From Gracilibacter sp. BRH_c7a (GTDB lineage: Bacteria; Bacillota; Desulfitobacteriia; Desulfitobacteriales; Syntrophobotulaceae): DNA of 64,000 bases. The stretch spans positions 1 to 64,000 of the forward strand of contig LOEZ01000019.1 in assembly GCA_001516055.1 (NCBI GenBank), in the 5' to 3' direction. The notes beneath the pieces are model-generated. The model made no database searches. It was not told where the DNA came from and saw only the letters and a program-made list of their open reading frames with translations. Positions 52,863 to 62,465 of the stretch are shown piece after piece (position 1 is the stretch's first letter; the number at the start of each line of letters is the position of its first letter). A program made the translations under genes and the position numbers.

Positions 52863-53585
52863 TCACTGCCCCAATACACAACAAATCACTGTAAAATTAT
52901 CAGGTGCTCCCCGTTCCAAGACATTCTTTTTTAAATTATCCAGATGTTGTTCCCAGGTCCCGGCAGAGGAAAACTCAGTAGCCATCTCTTCGTCCTCAAT
53001 CATATTGGAAAAGCCATCAGTACATAAAATGAATACATCGTCATCTTGAACGCGAAACTGAAAGTAATCAACATTGACATTCCTTTCCACGCCTAAAGCT
53101 CTGGACAGAACATTTTTATGAGGATGGTCACGAGCCTTTTCTTCAGTAAGCTGACCTAAGCGAACAAGCTCATTTACCATAGAATGGTCTTCCGAAAGTT
53201 GAGATAAAACTTTATCCCTCCAGAGATATATCCTACTATCACCTATATGTCCAATCACTGCTTTAGCCTCTTTAATCACCAACGCAGTAAGGGTTGTTCC
53301 CATTCCCTCCGTTTCCTGAGAATTGGAAGCTACTTCATAGACATGTGTATTAGCCTCTGTGATAGCTTGGGACATCCACTCCTGGATGTCTTCATTCTTG
53401 GCATCATTAAGTGCTGGAGATCTTTTCGCCAGTTCTTCTATCGCCAGCTTTGAGGCTATCTCTCCCGCATTATGGCCCCCCATTCCGTCGGCCACAGCAA
53501 ACAAATTAACCTCAGACATGATAAGAAAATTGTCCTCATTGTTCTTTCTTACACAACCTGTTTCAAAAATACTAACTGCTTTCAT
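52863..53585 (-). CDS. PP2C-type protein phosphatase (Stp/PrpC)
   Basis: 240 residues. Partner phosphatase of PrkC. Metal-binding motifs: NNEDNFLI (residue 16), VADGMGGHNAGEIASKLA (near 32), GHIGDSRIYLW (near 116) and LCTDGFSNMIEDEEM (near 188). Small soluble Stp type. Its start overlaps the 3' end of the upstream FHA gene by 14 bases. Confidence 0.94.
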   Translation of the reverse strand: MKAVSIFETGCVRKNNEDNFLIMSEVNLFAVADGMGGHNAGEIASKLAIEELAKRSPALNDAKNEDIQEWMSQAITEANTHVYEVASNSQETEGMGTTLTALVIKEAKAVIGHIGDSRIYLWRDKVLSQLSEDHSMVNELVRLGQLTEEKARDHPHKNVLSRALGVERNVNVDYFQFRVQDDDVFILCTDGFSNMIEDEEMATEFSSAGTWEQHLDNLKKNVLERGAPDNFTVICCVLGQ

Positions 53586-54018
53586 TTCTCCACCTCGAAT
53601 AATGAAAAGTAATTCCGCCTATTTTTATAAAATCACCTGGAACTAGCTGCACTTCGGAGTTTACCCTTTCTCCATTGACCCAAGTTCCATTAGTGCTACC
53701 CACATCCTCAACCGTACTCATACCTTTTAGATGGCGGAATTCGGCATGATCAAGGGAACAGTAATGATCCGGAACAACAATATCATTATGCTTGCCTCTG
53801 CCAATACTAATCCCGCGAGAGTCAAGCCTAATTTTGCGGCCTTTGGGTAACATATCGCTACCGTTCAGTACCTCAAGGCAGCCGTAATCCACTTCAGCTT
53901 TAGTCAATATTCCTCTGGTTCTCAGATCAGCAAGCATTACCGTCAAAAGTCTTAGTAAAAAAAGGTAGATAAATACCAGAAACATTATTCTTCCAAAAAC
54001 AATAAACATTTGTATCAA
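53572..54018 (-). CDS. membrane FHA-domain protein (FhaB-like)
   Basis: 148 residues. One N-terminal membrane segment (residues 5-30, FGRIMFLVFIYLFLLRLLTV), then a single FHA domain (60-147: GISIGRGKHNDIVVPDHYCS and STVEDVGSTNGTWVNGERVN) that binds phosphothreonine. In actinobacteria the same arrangement, with fhaA, stp, ftsW-rodA, pbpA and pknB, links kinase signals to wall synthesis. Confidence 0.9.
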   Translation of the reverse strand: MIQMFIVFGRIMFLVFIYLFLLRLLTVMLADLRTRGILTKAEVDYGCLEVLNGSDMLPKGRKIRLDSRGISIGRGKHNDIVVPDHYCSLDHAEFRHLKGMSTVEDVGSTNGTWVNGERVNSEVQLVPGDFIKIGGITFHYSRWRNESS

Positions 54019-54029
54019 ACCACCAAACT

Positions 54030-54815
54030 TTACTTTTCAACATTGAATCTTAATAAGGTTTGTCCAGCTTTAATCTTATCTCCCGGGTTTACCATATATT
54101 TGTCCACTCTCAGCTTATTAACGTAAGTCCCATTCGTACTTCCGAGATCTTGGACGAACCACCTTCTGTCTTCTGCGTAAAGCTTAAAATGCCGACGTGA
54201 GAGTTCCAAATCATTGATGCCAATGCTACATTCCTCATGTCTCCCGACAAGAACCTCATCTTGATCAAGATAGTAAGTTTTTCCTTCATCTACGCCTTTA
54301 ATAATTTCTAGGTAATTTCTCTTTTTCCTTCCCGCTTTAACCTCTAATGACCTCGCTAATCTTACACTGTCCACCAAGACAGTTGTTTTTTCTATTTCTT
54401 CAGCGTCGTTACCATCATCTTCCCCTTCAACTTCCCAATTGGCGACAACTGATTCATTAAATTCGATCTTAATCTTTACATTTCCCAAAGGAATATCTTC
54501 AACTGATTTAATCTCCACCACAGGGAGATTAAGAAAAGTATAACCTTGTTTGGATCCTTGGTCATATAAATGCTTTGCTAATTCCGTAAGAAAAGTCTCT
54601 CCAAAGCTTTCTAAGACAGTGTGATCTTCTGGATTCAAGTGAACTCTGTAGACGTTAGGAACATAAACATTGGAAATGCTAACTTGTTTATTTTTAAGCA
54701 TAGTTTTAAGAAGCTCTCTAGCCACTTGAACCGGTTGAATAGTACCGATTGTTTTTTTAAATAGAAAAGTAATAATAAACTCTGCAACCACTTCAGCTTT
54801 GGTTAACAGATTCAT
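54030..54815 (-). CDS. DUF3662 plus FHA protein (FhaA-like)
   Basis: 261 residues from ATG 54815, inside the 3' end of rlmN (22 bases overlap); a GTG at 54824 is too near the ribosome site. N-terminal DUF3662 domain (residues 10-120: PVQVARELLKTMLKNKQVSI, VYRVHLNPEDH), a flexible middle and a C-terminal FHA domain (175-260: GRHEECSIGINDLELSRRHF, DLGSTNGTYVNKLRVD). In mycobacteria FhaA joins PBPA and MviN; here the role is inferred from position. Confidence 0.9.
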   Translation of the reverse strand: MNLLTKAEVVAEFIITFLFKKTIGTIQPVQVARELLKTMLKNKQVSISNVYVPNVYRVHLNPEDHTVLESFGETFLTELAKHLYDQGSKQGYTFLNLPVVEIKSVEDIPLGNVKIKIEFNESVVANWEVEGEDDGNDAEEIEKTTVLVDSVRLARSLEVKAGRKKRNYLEIIKGVDEGKTYYLDQDEVLVGRHEECSIGINDLELSRRHFKLYAEDRRWFVQDLGSTNGTYVNKLRVDKYMVNPGDKIKAGQTLLRFNVEK

Positions 54816-55872
54816 ATCTTTCACACTCCAAGCGCTGTCTTAGTTGACCACAGGCAGCATCGATATCTATACCCTTCTCTTCTCTAACACTAACAGAGAT
54901 CTTAGCTGCTTCTAGTATCTTTTTAAACATGATTATTTTGTCTCGGGCTGGTCTATGGATACTTTCGGAGACAGGATTTACAGGTATTAGATTTACATGG
55001 GCCAACATACCTTTTAAGAGTTTAACAATTGCTTGGGCCTCTTCTTGATGGGTATTATTGTTTTGAAGTGCCACCTCAAATGTAACCCTCCTGCCTGTTT
55101 TGGAAGAATACAGTTTACAAGCCTCCATTAGTTTCTCTAGAGGAAATTTTCTATTCATCGGTACTAAACTATCTCTCACCTTATCTCTAGCCGAGTGCAG
55201 TGAGACAGCCAAGCCAACCTGGGGATTGTCTTCAGCGAGCTTAATTATCTTCGGCACAACTCCGCTGGTAGAGATAGTCATTCTCCTCATCCCAATATTC
55301 TGTCCCTTTTCATTGTTTAATAGCGTAATGGCTTTCATCACAGCATCATAATTGAGAAAAGGTTCTCCCATTCCCATAAACACTATATTGGTAACTCCAA
55401 AATCCGGATCTCTCTGTCGGATCAAGTGCACAATCTCCAATACCTGGCCGGTAATCTCGCCAGTGGTCAGATTCCTTTTGAACCCTTCCATACCTGTAGC
55501 GCAAAAAGAACATCCCACCGGACACCCTACTTGAGTTGATACACAAATAGTATGTCTATCTCTAGTAGTATAGTTCTCATAGTTCATAAGAACTGTTTCT
55601 ATACTCTCTCCGTCAGCTAACCGAAATAGAAATTTCAGAGTGCCATCTTGGGAACTTTCTTCTTTGACCATCTCCAAAGGTTGAATAAAGAGAACGCTAC
55701 TAAGCTTCTCTCTGTCGTCTTTTCCAACATTCTTCATTTCTTCCCAATCATGAGCTGCCTTTTGCTGTACCCACCCGAATACCTGATTAGCACGATATTT
55801 TTTAATACCGTTTTCTAAACATATACCAACTATTTCCTCTTCAAGGCAAGCACGCGCATCCAACATTTTCAT
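54793..55872 (-). CDS. rlmN: dual-specificity 23S rRNA/tRNA methyltransferase RlmN
   Basis: 359 residues. Radical SAM enzyme making m2A2503 in 23S rRNA and m2A37 in some tRNAs. Cluster motif QVGCPVGCSFCATGMEGFKR (CxxxCxxC near residue 115), TNIVFMGMGEPFLNYDAVMK (near 165), AVSLHSARD, and the methyl-carrying cysteine in GIDIDAACGQLRQR (near 345). N-terminal region VFGWVQQKAAHDWEEMKNVG is the usual RNA-binding part. Confidence 0.95.
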   Translation of the reverse strand: MKMLDARACLEEEIVGICLENGIKKYRANQVFGWVQQKAAHDWEEMKNVGKDDREKLSSVLFIQPLEMVKEESSQDGTLKFLFRLADGESIETVLMNYENYTTRDRHTICVSTQVGCPVGCSFCATGMEGFKRNLTTGEITGQVLEIVHLIRQRDPDFGVTNIVFMGMGEPFLNYDAVMKAITLLNNEKGQNIGMRRMTISTSGVVPKIIKLAEDNPQVGLAVSLHSARDKVRDSLVPMNRKFPLEKLMEACKLYSSKTGRRVTFEVALQNNNTHQEEAQAIVKLLKGMLAHVNLIPVNPVSESIHRPARDKIIMFKKILEAAKISVSVREEKGIDIDAACGQLRQRLECERYESVNQS

Positions 55873-55900
55873 ATTAAGTATTATTCACCCAATTCTTTCT

Positions 55901-57304
55901 TTATAAACATATCCTTCTAAACTTAGCTAGAAAAAATCCATCCATCTCATGATGATGAGGCAGAATCTGCCATACACCTCTCTTGAGCTGACGAATATCG
56001 TTTTCTTCATTAACTGAGAAAGGCAATGATTCTGAAAGATCGACCGCTGTGAACTCAGGCCTTAAACGGCGGAACTCCTTGACTATTTCGAAGTTCTCTT
56101 CCGGTTCAATTGTGCAAGTAGAGTAAACCAGTTCGCCGCCCTTTTCTACCTTGTCGGCAGCTTTTAATAGAATTTCCAGCTGAAGTTCGGGTAGTTTACT
56201 GATTTCATCTTCTCTCTTCTGCCATCGAAGATCTGCTCTCCTTCTGATCACTCCCAGTCCAGAACAGGGAGCATCAACCAATACTCTAGTGAATTCCCCT
56301 TCCACACCTTCCAAGAAACGCGCATCCCCTTCATGGGTTCGAATTATCGTAATCCCTAAACGCTCAGCCAGCTCTTCGACCTGAGAAAGCTTTTGAGGAT
56401 AAATATCTAAAGCCGTAATCGTTCCGGAATTCTGCATCAATTGTGCCATATGAGTCGTTTTTCCTCCAGGGGCGCTACAGACATCTAAGACTCTATCCCC
56501 TGGCTTGACTCCAAGTATATGAGAAACCAACTGAGAGCTTTCATCCTGAACTGTGAACAAACCTTCTTGAAAAGCTTCCAGCCTTTCTACCGCACCAAAA
56601 TCTTCAATGAATAAGGCCTCTGGAATCTTACTGCTTTCCTCAACCTTCATCTCAATGCTTTCTAATTTCTTTATAAGTTCATCTCGAGAGACCTTTAGGG
56701 TATTGGTTCGAATACAAGTAGGCGAAGGGTGGTTGTTAGCTTGTAAAAGCAACTCTGTCTCAAGGGAACCCCATCTCCTTAACCAGCGTTTAACCATCCA
56801 TTCGGGATGAGAATACTTAACTGACAGATAACGCCCAGGATCTTTATCCTTATCCGGCCATTTAAAATCCCAACCTGTTTCTACAATTTTATGTAAAACA
56901 CTATTAACAAGAGGGGCAAACCCTTTATTAATCTGTTTAACTATCTTGACGCTTTCATTGACAGCTGCTGATACCGGAATTTTATCCAACAAAAGTATTT
57001 GGAAAACTCCTGTCCGAAGTACCGCTCGAACATCATGCGGAAGAGAAGACATCGGTTTACTAAGATGTCTGCGCAAAGCATAATCTAAAGTTAGCTTATT
57101 TTTAAGAACTCCGTTAACCAAAGCGGTAGTAAGATGCCGATCCCGAACATCTTCCATATCTTCCAATCGGGAACGAAGCAGTTCGTTGGCATAGGCTCCT
57201 TCTGTCTCTACCCTAGTAAGAATAAGCACGGCTAAAAGCCGTGCGTTCTTTTTATTGGACAAATTTTTGCTCATAAGAGTATCCCTATCTCTACTGTTTT
57301 TCAT
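55901..57304 (-). CDS. rsmB: 16S rRNA m5C967 methyltransferase RsmB
   Basis: 467 residues from ATG 57304 after GATAGG; an ATG at 57274 and a longer frame to 57325 are also possible. N-terminal NusB-like RNA-binding domain (residues 15-150), then a RsmB/NOP fold: AdoMet loop VLDVCSAPGGKTTHMA (near 268) and two catalytic cysteines in VDAPCSGLGVIRRRADLRWQ (near 340) and YSTCTIEPEENFEIV (near 400). It follows the zinc protease gene by four bases. Confidence 0.93.
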   Translation of the reverse strand: MKNSRDRDTLMSKNLSNKKNARLLAVLILTRVETEGAYANELLRSRLEDMEDVRDRHLTTALVNGVLKNKLTLDYALRRHLSKPMSSLPHDVRAVLRTGVFQILLLDKIPVSAAVNESVKIVKQINKGFAPLVNSVLHKIVETGWDFKWPDKDKDPGRYLSVKYSHPEWMVKRWLRRWGSLETELLLQANNHPSPTCIRTNTLKVSRDELIKKLESIEMKVEESSKIPEALFIEDFGAVERLEAFQEGLFTVQDESSQLVSHILGVKPGDRVLDVCSAPGGKTTHMAQLMQNSGTITALDIYPQKLSQVEELAERLGITIIRTHEGDARFLEGVEGEFTRVLVDAPCSGLGVIRRRADLRWQKREDEISKLPELQLEILLKAADKVEKGGELVYSTCTIEPEENFEIVKEFRRLRPEFTAVDLSESLPFSVNEENDIRQLKRGVWQILPHHHEMDGFFLAKFRRICL

Positions 57305-57308
57305 GTTT

Positions 57309-58004
57309 TTACCTATCCCGTGCAATCATTATAAATCTGAGCAGGGTCAGAATAGCAGTTAATGCTGCTGCAACGTAAGTTAAAGCTGCCGCACTTAGCA
57401 TCTTTCTGGCACCAGATACCTCTTCTCGTCCAGAAATCATCCCATTTCCTTCTAGAAAAACCAATGCTCTATTACTGGCATTAAACTCTACAGGTAAGGT
57501 AACAATTTGAAAAAATACTGCAAAGGCAAAAGCGTAGATTCCCAAAGTTAATAAGAAAGGCATAGATGGTAAGAAGAACGCTAGGATAATCATAACTGGC
57601 CCTATTTGACTTCCTATAGACGCGACCGGCACAAAAGCTGACCTTATCTTCAAAGGTACATAGCCGTCGGCATGTTGAACCGCATGTCCAGTCTCGTGAG
57701 CTGCCACTGCCAAGGCTGCTATCGATGTGCTGCCATAGACTCCACTACTCAACCTTACGGCCTGAGCCCTAGGATCATAATGATCGCTTAATTCTCCGGC
57801 TACCTGTTCTACTTTAACATCATAAAGACCGTTTTCATCGAGAATAGCTCTAGCTACATCAGCACCGGTCTTTCCTGAACTGCTTTTGATCTTAGAATAA
57901 CGTCCATACGCACTACTAATCTTAGTCTGAGCATAAAATGTCAAAATTACAGCTGGGATTAGCAATAATGTCGATGGATGAAACAAAAAGGGATCAAATA
58001 TCAT
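57309..58004 (-). CDS. YugP-type membrane zinc metallopeptidase
   Basis: 231 residues. Membrane segments at residues 8-25, 120-145, 147-170 and 205-225. Metal-binding VAAHETGHAVQHADGYVP (HExxH near residue 103). Matches the Zn_peptidase_2 / YugP family usually encoded next to fmt and rsmB. The substrate is unknown. Its stop is directly before rsmB. Confidence 0.9.
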   Translation of the reverse strand: MIFDPFLFHPSTLLLIPAVILTFYAQTKISSAYGRYSKIKSSSGKTGADVARAILDENGLYDVKVEQVAGELSDHYDPRAQAVRLSSGVYGSTSIAALAVAAHETGHAVQHADGYVPLKIRSAFVPVASIGSQIGPVMIILAFFLPSMPFLLTLGIYAFAFAVFFQIVTLPVEFNASNRALVFLEGNGMISGREEVSGARKMLSAAALTYVAAALTAILTLLRFIMIARDR

Positions 58005-58206
58005 ACCATTCTTCCTCCTCTAAATCCTTATTATTGACTAGTAAATTTTCTGAAGAAAATATTTGCAAATCCTAGTATAGGACTTAAGCCATAATATTAG
58101 AATTATTTGCATAATAGCTCTAAATTATTAGGAATTATTATACCATAATATCTTGTATATTTCTTTGATATTTCTATGTTATTTTTTGAATATTTCTAAG
58201 TTTTTT

Positions 58207-59175
58207 CTATGTTATTTCCTTGTTGTATTTGAATACCTCACCCAGTTGTCCTCGTCGGCCGTTGAAAAAGTCTCGGCCACTCATCTTCTTCTTCCCCGCC
58301 GGTTGAAGTTCCAAGATTTCAAGCATTCCATTCCCAGTCATTACCGCTAGTCCACTCTCGGTTAGAGAAACAATTTGCCCAGATTTCTCACCATTCTTTA
58401 GATATTCTTCTTTGTTCTCACCAAGCTCTATCCTTCTGCTCTGCCAAATCTTAACCTGCTCATCCCTAAAAAAAGTGAATCCTCCTGGCCAAGGATTAAG
58501 ACCTCTAATTCTATTATGAATTCTAGCCGCATCCCAAGACCATTCCAACTGTTCATGTTCTCTTTTGAGAAGGGGTGCATAACTGAACTCTTTTGGTTGG
58601 GGCATCGGCTTGATATCACCGTTTTCTAGACCACTAATAGTAGAGATAATCAAGTCTGCTCCCAAATGAGACAAATCGTCATGAACTTCTCCGGTAGTAG
58701 TATTCTCGCCTATCTCATACTCTGCCTTGAGCAGCATATCTCCTGTATCCAAACCTTCGTCCATTAACATAGTCGTAACGCCTGTCTTTTTCTCACCATT
58801 GATAATTGCCCAGTGGATAGGAGCCGCCCCGCGATATTTTGGCAAAAGGGAAGCATGAACGTTGACGCACCCTAAAGAAGGTAGTGACAAGATTTCTTTA
58901 GACAGAATTTGTCCATAAGCAACAACAACTATGCAATCTGGTTGAAGATTTTTTAAGACTTCAACTGCTTCAGGTTCCTTTATTTTTTGTGGTTGATAAA
59001 TTGGAAGCTTCAGACTCTCAGCTATGGCCTTAATTGGACTTACCTTGAGTTTGTTCCCCCTGCCTGCAGGTCTATCGGGCTGGGTGAATACCCCAACTAT
59101 TTCATATCCCTTCTTCTGAAGAGACTGTAAGCATGGTCCAGCAAACTCAGGAGTTCCCATGAAAACAAGCCTCAT
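58207..59175 (-). CDS. fmt: methionyl-tRNA formyltransferase
   Basis: 322 residues from ATG 59175 (MRLVFMGTPEFAGPC) with GAGGTGA upstream; a frame to 59226 overlaps def and is rejected. Formylates initiator Met-tRNA using 10-formyl-THF. Motifs: SLPSLGCVNVHASLLPKYRG (catalytic Asn-His, near 105), IINGEKKTGVTTMLMDEGLD (near 130) and the C-terminal OB domain (YAPLLKREHEQLEWS). Gene order def-fmt-yugP-rsmB. Confidence 0.95.
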   Translation of the reverse strand: MRLVFMGTPEFAGPCLQSLQKKGYEIVGVFTQPDRPAGRGNKLKVSPIKAIAESLKLPIYQPQKIKEPEAVEVLKNLQPDCIVVVAYGQILSKEILSLPSLGCVNVHASLLPKYRGAAPIHWAIINGEKKTGVTTMLMDEGLDTGDMLLKAEYEIGENTTTGEVHDDLSHLGADLIISTISGLENGDIKPMPQPKEFSYAPLLKREHEQLEWSWDAARIHNRIRGLNPWPGGFTFFRDEQVKIWQSRRIELGENKEEYLKNGEKSGQIVSLTESGLAVMTGNGMLEILELQPAGKKKMSGRDFFNGRRGQLGEVFKYNKEIT

Positions 59176-59191
59176 GTCTTTCACCTCTATC

Positions 59192-59650
59192 TCAATTCTT
59201 CTTTTCTGATATTTTTTCAGCCACATCTACGAATAAGATACCATCTAAATGATCTATCTCATGTTGGAAAGCCCTGGCGATTAAGCCCTCAGCCTCATAT
59301 TCCATCAACACACCATCCCGATCCAAGGCTTGAACTACTACTTTTTTTGCTCGTTTCACTTCGCCGACTACATTTGGAATACTTAGGCATCCCTCCTGGT
59401 CAGTCTCATCCCCTTCTTTCGTAAGAATAACAGGGTTAATAAGCTCTACCAATCCATCGCCGACATCTATTACTACCACCCTTTTGGGAACGCCAATCTG
59501 AGGAGCCGCTAAACCTACCCCTTCAGCGTCATACATTGTTTCAGCCATATTATCTAAGAGTTTATGGATATTAGGAGTTACGCTCTTCACTTCTTTTGCT
59601 TTTTCCCTTAGAATATCTTCACCTATGTTAATTATTCTATAAACGGCCAC
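59192..59650 (-). CDS. def: peptide deformylase
   Basis: 152 residues. Removes the N-formyl group of new proteins; Fe/Zn enzyme. Motifs [20 protein letters not shown] (residue 44), EGCLSIPN (near 90) and [14 protein letters not shown] (near 130). Type 1 deformylase of typical length. Paired with fmt 16 bases downstream. Confidence 0.96.
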   Translation of the reverse strand: MAVYRIINIGEDILREKAKEVKSVTPNIHKLLDNMAETMYDAEGVGLAAPQIGVPKRVVVIDVGDGLVELINPVILTKEGDETDQEGCLSIPNVVGEVKRAKKVVVQALDRDGVLMEYEAEGLIARAFQHEIDHLDGILFVDVAEKISEKKN

Positions 59651-59785
59651 TACAGCTCGCTCCTTTCAACTTCTGTATTTTTTTAATAAGATCAATAGAT
59701 TTATACATCTAATTCACTAACATAGTTTTACCAATTAATTATACTCTTTCTCTATTCTCTAGGCAATTTGACTCCATTATTTTTC

Positions 59786-62098
59786 CTAAAATGACAAAGG
59801 ATTAACTTCAATACTAAGATTAATACCTGAACTGTTAGTATCTTTATAAAAGAGACGTACCCCTTTATAAACGATTTTTCTTAGAATTTCTGGATTTTTC
59901 CCCTTTACTGATACTTGCCAGCGGAACTTGTTCTTTAGCTTGCTCATAACCGCAGGAGCTGGCCCAAGGATATGATAATCTTCAACTTTCAGATCTTCTT
60001 GTGATCGCTTGATACATCCTGCTAGTTGGTGAGCCGCTTTGATAGCATTCTCTTCTTTCTCGTGAAAAACCAGTACCCTGATAATATGGGCAAAAGGAGG
60101 ATACTTTCTTTCCTTACGATAAGCTATCTCTTCCCAGAAAAAATTTCTATAATCGTGTTTGGCAGCCTGGATTATTGCGGGATCCTCTGGAGAATAGGTT
60201 TGAACAATTACTTCACCTGGCTTATGAGCACGACCTGCCCTACCTGCAACCTGAGTTAACAATTGAAAGGCTCTTTCTCTCGAACGAAAATCGGGCATAT
60301 TAAGCAGTTGATCAGCTGAAATCACCCCAACTAGAGTAACATTGGGAAAATCAAGCCCTTTCGACAACATCTGAGTGCCAACTAGAATAGGTACCTCTTG
60401 TTTACGAAATCTTTCCAGAACATCCTTATGTTTCTCTGCGGCAGTATCTGTATCCAGCCTTAGAACCTCTATTCCAGGGAAAAGGGCAGATACTTCTTCC
60501 TCTACCTTTTGCGTCCCTTGACCATAGAAACGAATATATCTGCTCCCACATTCCGGGCAATTATGAAAGACATCTTGCTGATATCCGCAGTAATGACAGC
60601 GCAGGTCCTGTTTATGATTATGATAAGTAAGGGAAACATCACAGTGGGGGCACTTGGCGACATAACCACACTCTCTACAGAAGACAAAAGTCGAGTACCC
60701 TCGGCGGTTTAAGAACAGGATGCTTTGTTCTCCCCTAGTAATTCGTTCCTCAAGCTTACTTCTTAAAGCATATGAGAACATACTCTTATTCCCTTGAGCT
60801 AACTCTTGCTTCATATCTACTATTTCTACTGCCGGTAAAGCACTGCGGTTAAACCTTTGATTAATGGTTACTAATTTTATTACTTCTCGTTGTGCTGCTG
60901 CGTATGCTTCTAACGAAGGGGTTGCACTGCCAAGAACAACCAGACCTTTCCGCAGTTCCATCCTTTTTCTGGCCACATCTCGGGCATGATATTTGGGATT
61001 CTCATCTTGTTTATAGGCATTATCATGCTCTTCATCCAAAATTATTAGACTTAATTTTTTTAACGGTGCAAAAACGGCTGAGCGAGCACCAATTACTATC
61101 CTTTTTTCTTCGCCTAGGATTTTTTGCCATAGATTTAATTTTTCATTAATTTTTATACCGGAATGAATTAATCCTACAATATCTCCGAATTCTTTCAAGA
61201 ACACCTTGGCAATCTGGGAAGTCAAAGAGATTTCAGGCACAAGAAGGATAACATCTCCACCTTCCTGCAATACCCTGGAAACAACTTCACGATATACTTC
61301 TGTCTTCCCACTACCCGTAACTCCATGTAGCAACACAGTCTGGCTATCTCTGTTAAGGTAGGAACTCCAGATATCCTCGACTGCATTATTCTGTTCATGA
61401 TTTAAAACAACGGATTCCTTTGATGGAGAATAATTTTCGGGCTTATCGGAGTAATTTTCGAGCTCATCAATGTTAGGTATATTATCCAAACTATCTGAGT
61501 TCGAACTATCTGCTTTACTATCTGATTTAGTTAGATTTCCAGCTCGCGAAAACCTTACCTCGCTTCTTATCCATCCTTGTCTAATCATGTCTTCAATCAG
61601 GTTCTTACTCGCATTAGTCCTTTGATGGAGTAATCGTTCAGGAACTCCTCCCTTGCGGGCTCTATTAAGGACCGCTAAAACTTTATAAGTATCAGGGTCA
61701 AGGAGCTTTAACACCTGAACATCTTCTTCTTGGATTCCCACCATGGGTATTATCCAGTTCTCTGCTTTCCCTTTTAAAAACGGCCACACTGTATGTAATG
61801 CTTGAGCAACTGGGCAGATTGTCGTTTCTGCCAGCCAGTTAGCCAACTCAAGTAATTCAGAAGGTATTAAAGACTGCTCTTCTAAGATACTATCAATAGC
61901 TCTTAACTTATAATCACCTTCAATTTCAGGAGGATTAAGGGTTATCTTTACAACTAATCCCTGAACTTTTCTATTTTTTAAAGGGACTATCACTGTCATC
62001 CCCTCTCTGAGAGGTAGATGGGTTGGAACGAGATAGTGATAGCTCCGATCCAAACGTCTATTAGCTACATCAACCAGTATTTCTGCATATCTAACCAA
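59786..62098 (-). CDS. priA: primosomal protein N' (replication restart helicase)
   Basis: 770 residues. 3'-5' helicase that loads the replisome at stalled forks. N-terminal DNA-binding domain (residues 1-110), helicase core: LLHGVTGSGKTEVYREVV (Walker A near 260), ILDEEHDNAYKQDENPKYHA (near 355), zinc motif cluster CRECGYVAKCPHCDVSL and CHYCGYQQDVFHNCPECGS (near 480-520), and QVAGRAGRAHKPGEVIVQTY. An insert of SNSDS- and DNIPN-like residues (about 200-235) is a serine/asparagine-rich linker not seen in shorter PriA. Confidence 0.95.
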   Translation of the reverse strand: MVRYAEILVDVANRRLDRSYHYLVPTHLPLREGMTVIVPLKNRKVQGLVVKITLNPPEIEGDYKLRAIDSILEEQSLIPSELLELANWLAETTICPVAQALHTVWPFLKGKAENWIIPMVGIQEEDVQVLKLLDPDTYKVLAVLNRARKGGVPERLLHQRTNASKNLIEDMIRQGWIRSEVRFSRAGNLTKSDSKADSSNSDSLDNIPNIDELENYSDKPENYSPSKESVVLNHEQNNAVEDIWSSYLNRDSQTVLLHGVTGSGKTEVYREVVSRVLQEGGDVILLVPEISLTSQIAKVFLKEFGDIVGLIHSGIKINEKLNLWQKILGEEKRIVIGARSAVFAPLKKLSLIILDEEHDNAYKQDENPKYHARDVARKRMELRKGLVVLGSATPSLEAYAAAQREVIKLVTINQRFNRSALPAVEIVDMKQELAQGNKSMFSYALRSKLEERITRGEQSILFLNRRGYSTFVFCRECGYVAKCPHCDVSLTYHNHKQDLRCHYCGYQQDVFHNCPECGSRYIRFYGQGTQKVEEEVSALFPGIEVLRLDTDTAAEKHKDVLERFRKQEVPILVGTQMLSKGLDFPNVTLVGVISADQLLNMPDFRSRERAFQLLTQVAGRAGRAHKPGEVIVQTYSPEDPAIIQAAKHDYRNFFWEEIAYRKERKYPPFAHIIRVLVFHEKEENAIKAAHQLAGCIKRSQEDLKVEDYHILGPAPAVMSKLKNKFRWQVSVKGKNPEILRKIVYKGVRLFYKDTNSSGINLSIEVNPLSF

Positions 62099-62348
62099 TT
62101 ATTGTGACCCTCCTGTTGACCTCTTCTCATGGAGCTTACCTTCTATTACTTAGAATTATAACAGATAACATCGGTTGATTTTCAATATTTTTACCTTCTT
62201 GAGCTTATTACGCAGTAACTTTCCCCAAACTGTGTCAGACCAAAAACTACAACATAAATATTTTTTCTACAAATGTTGATAATATATCTAAAAATATATT
62301 GCTAACTTCCAAATGTTTTGCTATTCTTGTTGAGGACATATAAATACC

Positions 62349-62452
62349 TTTAAACTGGTCCCGTGAGGCTGGAAAGGAATAATTGTAAGTTGTACATCTG
62401 TGCAATCATACCTCTTCCTGCTCACGAAACGGAAGAGGTTTATATTATTTTT
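62349..62452 (+). promoter_or_regulatory. PyrR-type attenuator leader of the uracil permease gene
   Basis: ACTGGTCCCGTGAGGCTGG (62354-62372) matches the PyrR-binding hairpin loop rule (UCCxGxGAGGYU). It is followed by CCTCTTCC/GGAAGAGG (62411-62418, 62431-62438) and a T-rich tail to 62452, a rho-independent terminator before the ribosome site. PyrR with UMP would favour termination when pyrimidines are plentiful. Between the two, alternative pairing (antiterminator) is plausible but not drawn here. Confidence 0.85.
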
Positions 62453-62465
62453 AGGAGGTTTAATA

